Source: Tsukamurella tyrosinosolvens
Lineage (GTDB): Bacteria; Actinomycetota; Actinomycetes; Mycobacteriales; Mycobacteriaceae
DNA length: 64,000 nt
NCBI RefSeq assembly: GCF_900104775.1
Contig: NZ_FNSA01000003.1
Coordinates: 1 to 64,000 of the forward strand
Direction of reading: 5' to 3'
Made by a program: the position numbers and the translations under genes. Shown piece by piece: positions 62,969 to 64,000 of the stretch. How positions within the stretch are numbered: position 1 is the stretch's first letter; each line of letters opens with the position of its first letter. The notes under the pieces were generated by a model, which worked only from the letters and a program-made list of their open reading frames with translations, was not told where the DNA came from and searched no databases.

Positions 62969-64000
62969 GCTCGGCCGAGATCAGCGCGGCGAACGCGCGG
63001 ACGTCCTCCTCGGTGGTGTCCCACGCGCACATCCAGCGGACCTCGCCGCGGATCTCGTCCCAGAAGTAGAACGGCACCCGCTCCATCAGCGCCTCGGCGG
63101 CCGCGCGCGGGAGCTCCGCGAAGACCGCGTTCGACTGCACCGGCTGCGTGATCGTCACGCCGCCGATCCCGCGGACGAGATCCGCGAGCAGCCGCGCCAT
63201 CGCGTTCGCATGGCCCGCGACCCGCAGGTACCGGTCGTCGTCGAGCAGAGCGAGGAACTGCGCGGCGAGGAAGCGCTGCTTGGAGGCCAGCTGCATCGAG
63301 AGCTTGCGCACGTACTCGACGCCGGGCGCGGAGGCCGCGTCGAGGACCACCACGAGTTCAGCGCCGAGCAGGCCGTTCTTCGTGCCGCCCATGCTCACGA
63401 CGTCGGCGCCGATGTCGGTGGTGATCGCCCGCAGGTCCGTGCCGAGGCTCGCGGCGGCGTTGGCCAGGCGCGAGCCGTCGATGTGCAGCAGCCAGTCGCG
63501 CTCGTGCGCGTATTCCGCGAGGGCCCGCAGTTCGTCCGGGGTGTAGACGGTGCCGAGCTCGGTGGACTGCGCCACCGAGAGCACGCGAGGCTGTGCCCAG
63601 TGCACGTCGCCCGCCCGGTCGGGGACGGCGGCGGTGATCGCCTCGGGGGTCAGCTTGCCCTCGACGGTGGGCACGACGAAGAGTTTGAGCCCGGCGAGCT
63701 TCTCGGGGGCGCCGCCCTCGTCGACGTGGATGTGGCCCGTGTCGGCGCAGACCACCGCCGACCAACGGTCGGAGACCGCGGACAACGCGACGACGTTCGC
63801 GCCGGTGCCGTTGAACACGGGGAACGCCCGCGCCCCGTCGCCGAACAGCTCGACGATCCGCGCATCGAGGGCGGCGGTGTAGACGTCGGCGCCGTAGGCG
63901 CCCTGGTGCCCGAGGTTCGCTTCGGCGATCGCCTCGAGCACCTCCGGCAGCACGCCGGCGTAGTTGTCGCTCGCGAAGCCGCGCTTGGCGGGATCGTGCA
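62946..64000 (-). CDS. Low-specificity threonine aldolase, partial (N-terminus outside window)
   Basis: A beta-eliminating lyase-fold PLP enzyme. The visible N-terminal part FASDNYAGVLPEVLEAI is near the true start, which lies beyond 64,000. HQGAYGADVYTAALDARIVELFG, FNGTGANVVAL, DTGHIHVDEGG, and the PLP-binding Lys in VSMGGTKNGLLGAELVV match L-threonine/L-allo-threonine aldolases. It cleaves threonine to glycine and acetaldehyde. About 351 residues are visible. It is convergent with the small membrane pair and unrelated to the polysaccharide locus by function. Confidence 0.9.
   Translation of the reverse strand, partial: HDPAKRGFASDNYAGVLPEVLEAIAEANLGHQGAYGADVYTAALDARIVELFGDGARAFPVFNGTGANVVALSAVSDRWSAVVCADTGHIHVDEGGAPEKLAGLKLFVVPTVEGKLTPEAITAAVPDRAGDVHWAQPRVLSVAQSTELGTVYTPDELRALAEYAHERDWLLHIDGSRLANAAASLGTDLRAITTDIGADVVSMGGTKNGLLGAELVVVLDAASAPGVEYVRKLSMQLASKQRFLAAQFLALLDDDRYLRVAGHANAMARLLADLVRGIGGVTITQPVQSNAVFAELPRAAAEALMERVPFYFWDEIRGEVRWMCAWDTTEEDVRAFAALISAELSRTAGI

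Overview
The window looks like a chromosomal segment of a high-GC, mycolic-acid-containing actinomycete, most likely Tsukamurella or a close relative. The main evidence is the conserved near-origin block cwsA - ppiA - PH-domain protein - crgA - pabA/trpG - pknB - pknA - pbpA - rodA - pstP - fhaB - fhaA - tRNA-Leu, in the order known from Mycobacterium tuberculosis Rv0008c-Rv0020c. A mycolate-type cyclopropane synthase and an MmpL-family gene also fit. The genus is an inference from gene order and composition, not from a database match.

Positions 1-12,960 look acquired. GC is visibly lower, and an octamer common in the rest of the window (GACGGTGC) is nearly absent. The region holds a degraded alkane-oxidation set (CYP153-type P450, [2Fe-2S] ferredoxin, AraC regulator), a PaaI-like thioesterase, a TetR regulator with two palindromes sharing a half-site, and a broken MmpL transporter. 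Four of these genes carry frameshifts, and every one is a net loss of 1 or 2 bases. An XRE/ImmA-IrrE gene with a small partner follows. Next comes a Tn554-like recombinase operon: an unknown 242-aa gene, tnpA, tnpB and tnpC, each overlapping the next.

Positions 13,060-20,420 hold two tandem CNNM/CBS transporters preceded by a coupled 24-codon leader, a cobalamin riboswitch with cbtB-cbtA, a small membrane protein, cwsA, ppiA, an NlpC/P60 hydrolase, a PH-domain protein, crgA and pabA. From 20,466 to 29,994 lies the leftward cell-envelope signalling and elongation operon. Two Ser/Thr kinases, their phosphatase and two FHA proteins act with PbpA and RodA, and most junctions are 1-4 base overlaps. 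tRNA-Leu(CAG) and a strong terminator follow.

Positions 30,479-39,211 are mixed housekeeping and accessory genes: TetR, a mycolate cyclopropane synthase-like methyltransferase, a MaoC-like dehydratase, an esterase, an MFS exporter, a ferritin-like 'metal-dependent hydrolase', a nitronate monooxygenase and a membrane GGDEF protein.

Positions 39,326-62,176 form a complete Wzx/Wzy-type exopolysaccharide locus. It contains a Wzz-like chain-length protein, a lipoprotein polysaccharide lyase, a clan GH-A glycosidase, a Tat-type exported protein, a GT39-like mannosyltransferase, Wzy, a WecG-type transferase, GT4 enzymes, Wzx and a GT2-GT4 fusion. It also has a sugar-tailoring set (aminotransferase, two C-methyltransferase-like proteins, RmlC-like epimerase, SDR, PIG-L deacetylase, nucleotidyltransferase) and a WbaP-like priming transferase. 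Genes alternate strands with repeated 3' overlaps, and a TGCAAT motif recurs in the promoter gaps. Two small membrane proteins and a partial threonine aldolase end the window. This locus and the unknown tnp-linked gene are the best candidates for something undescribed.
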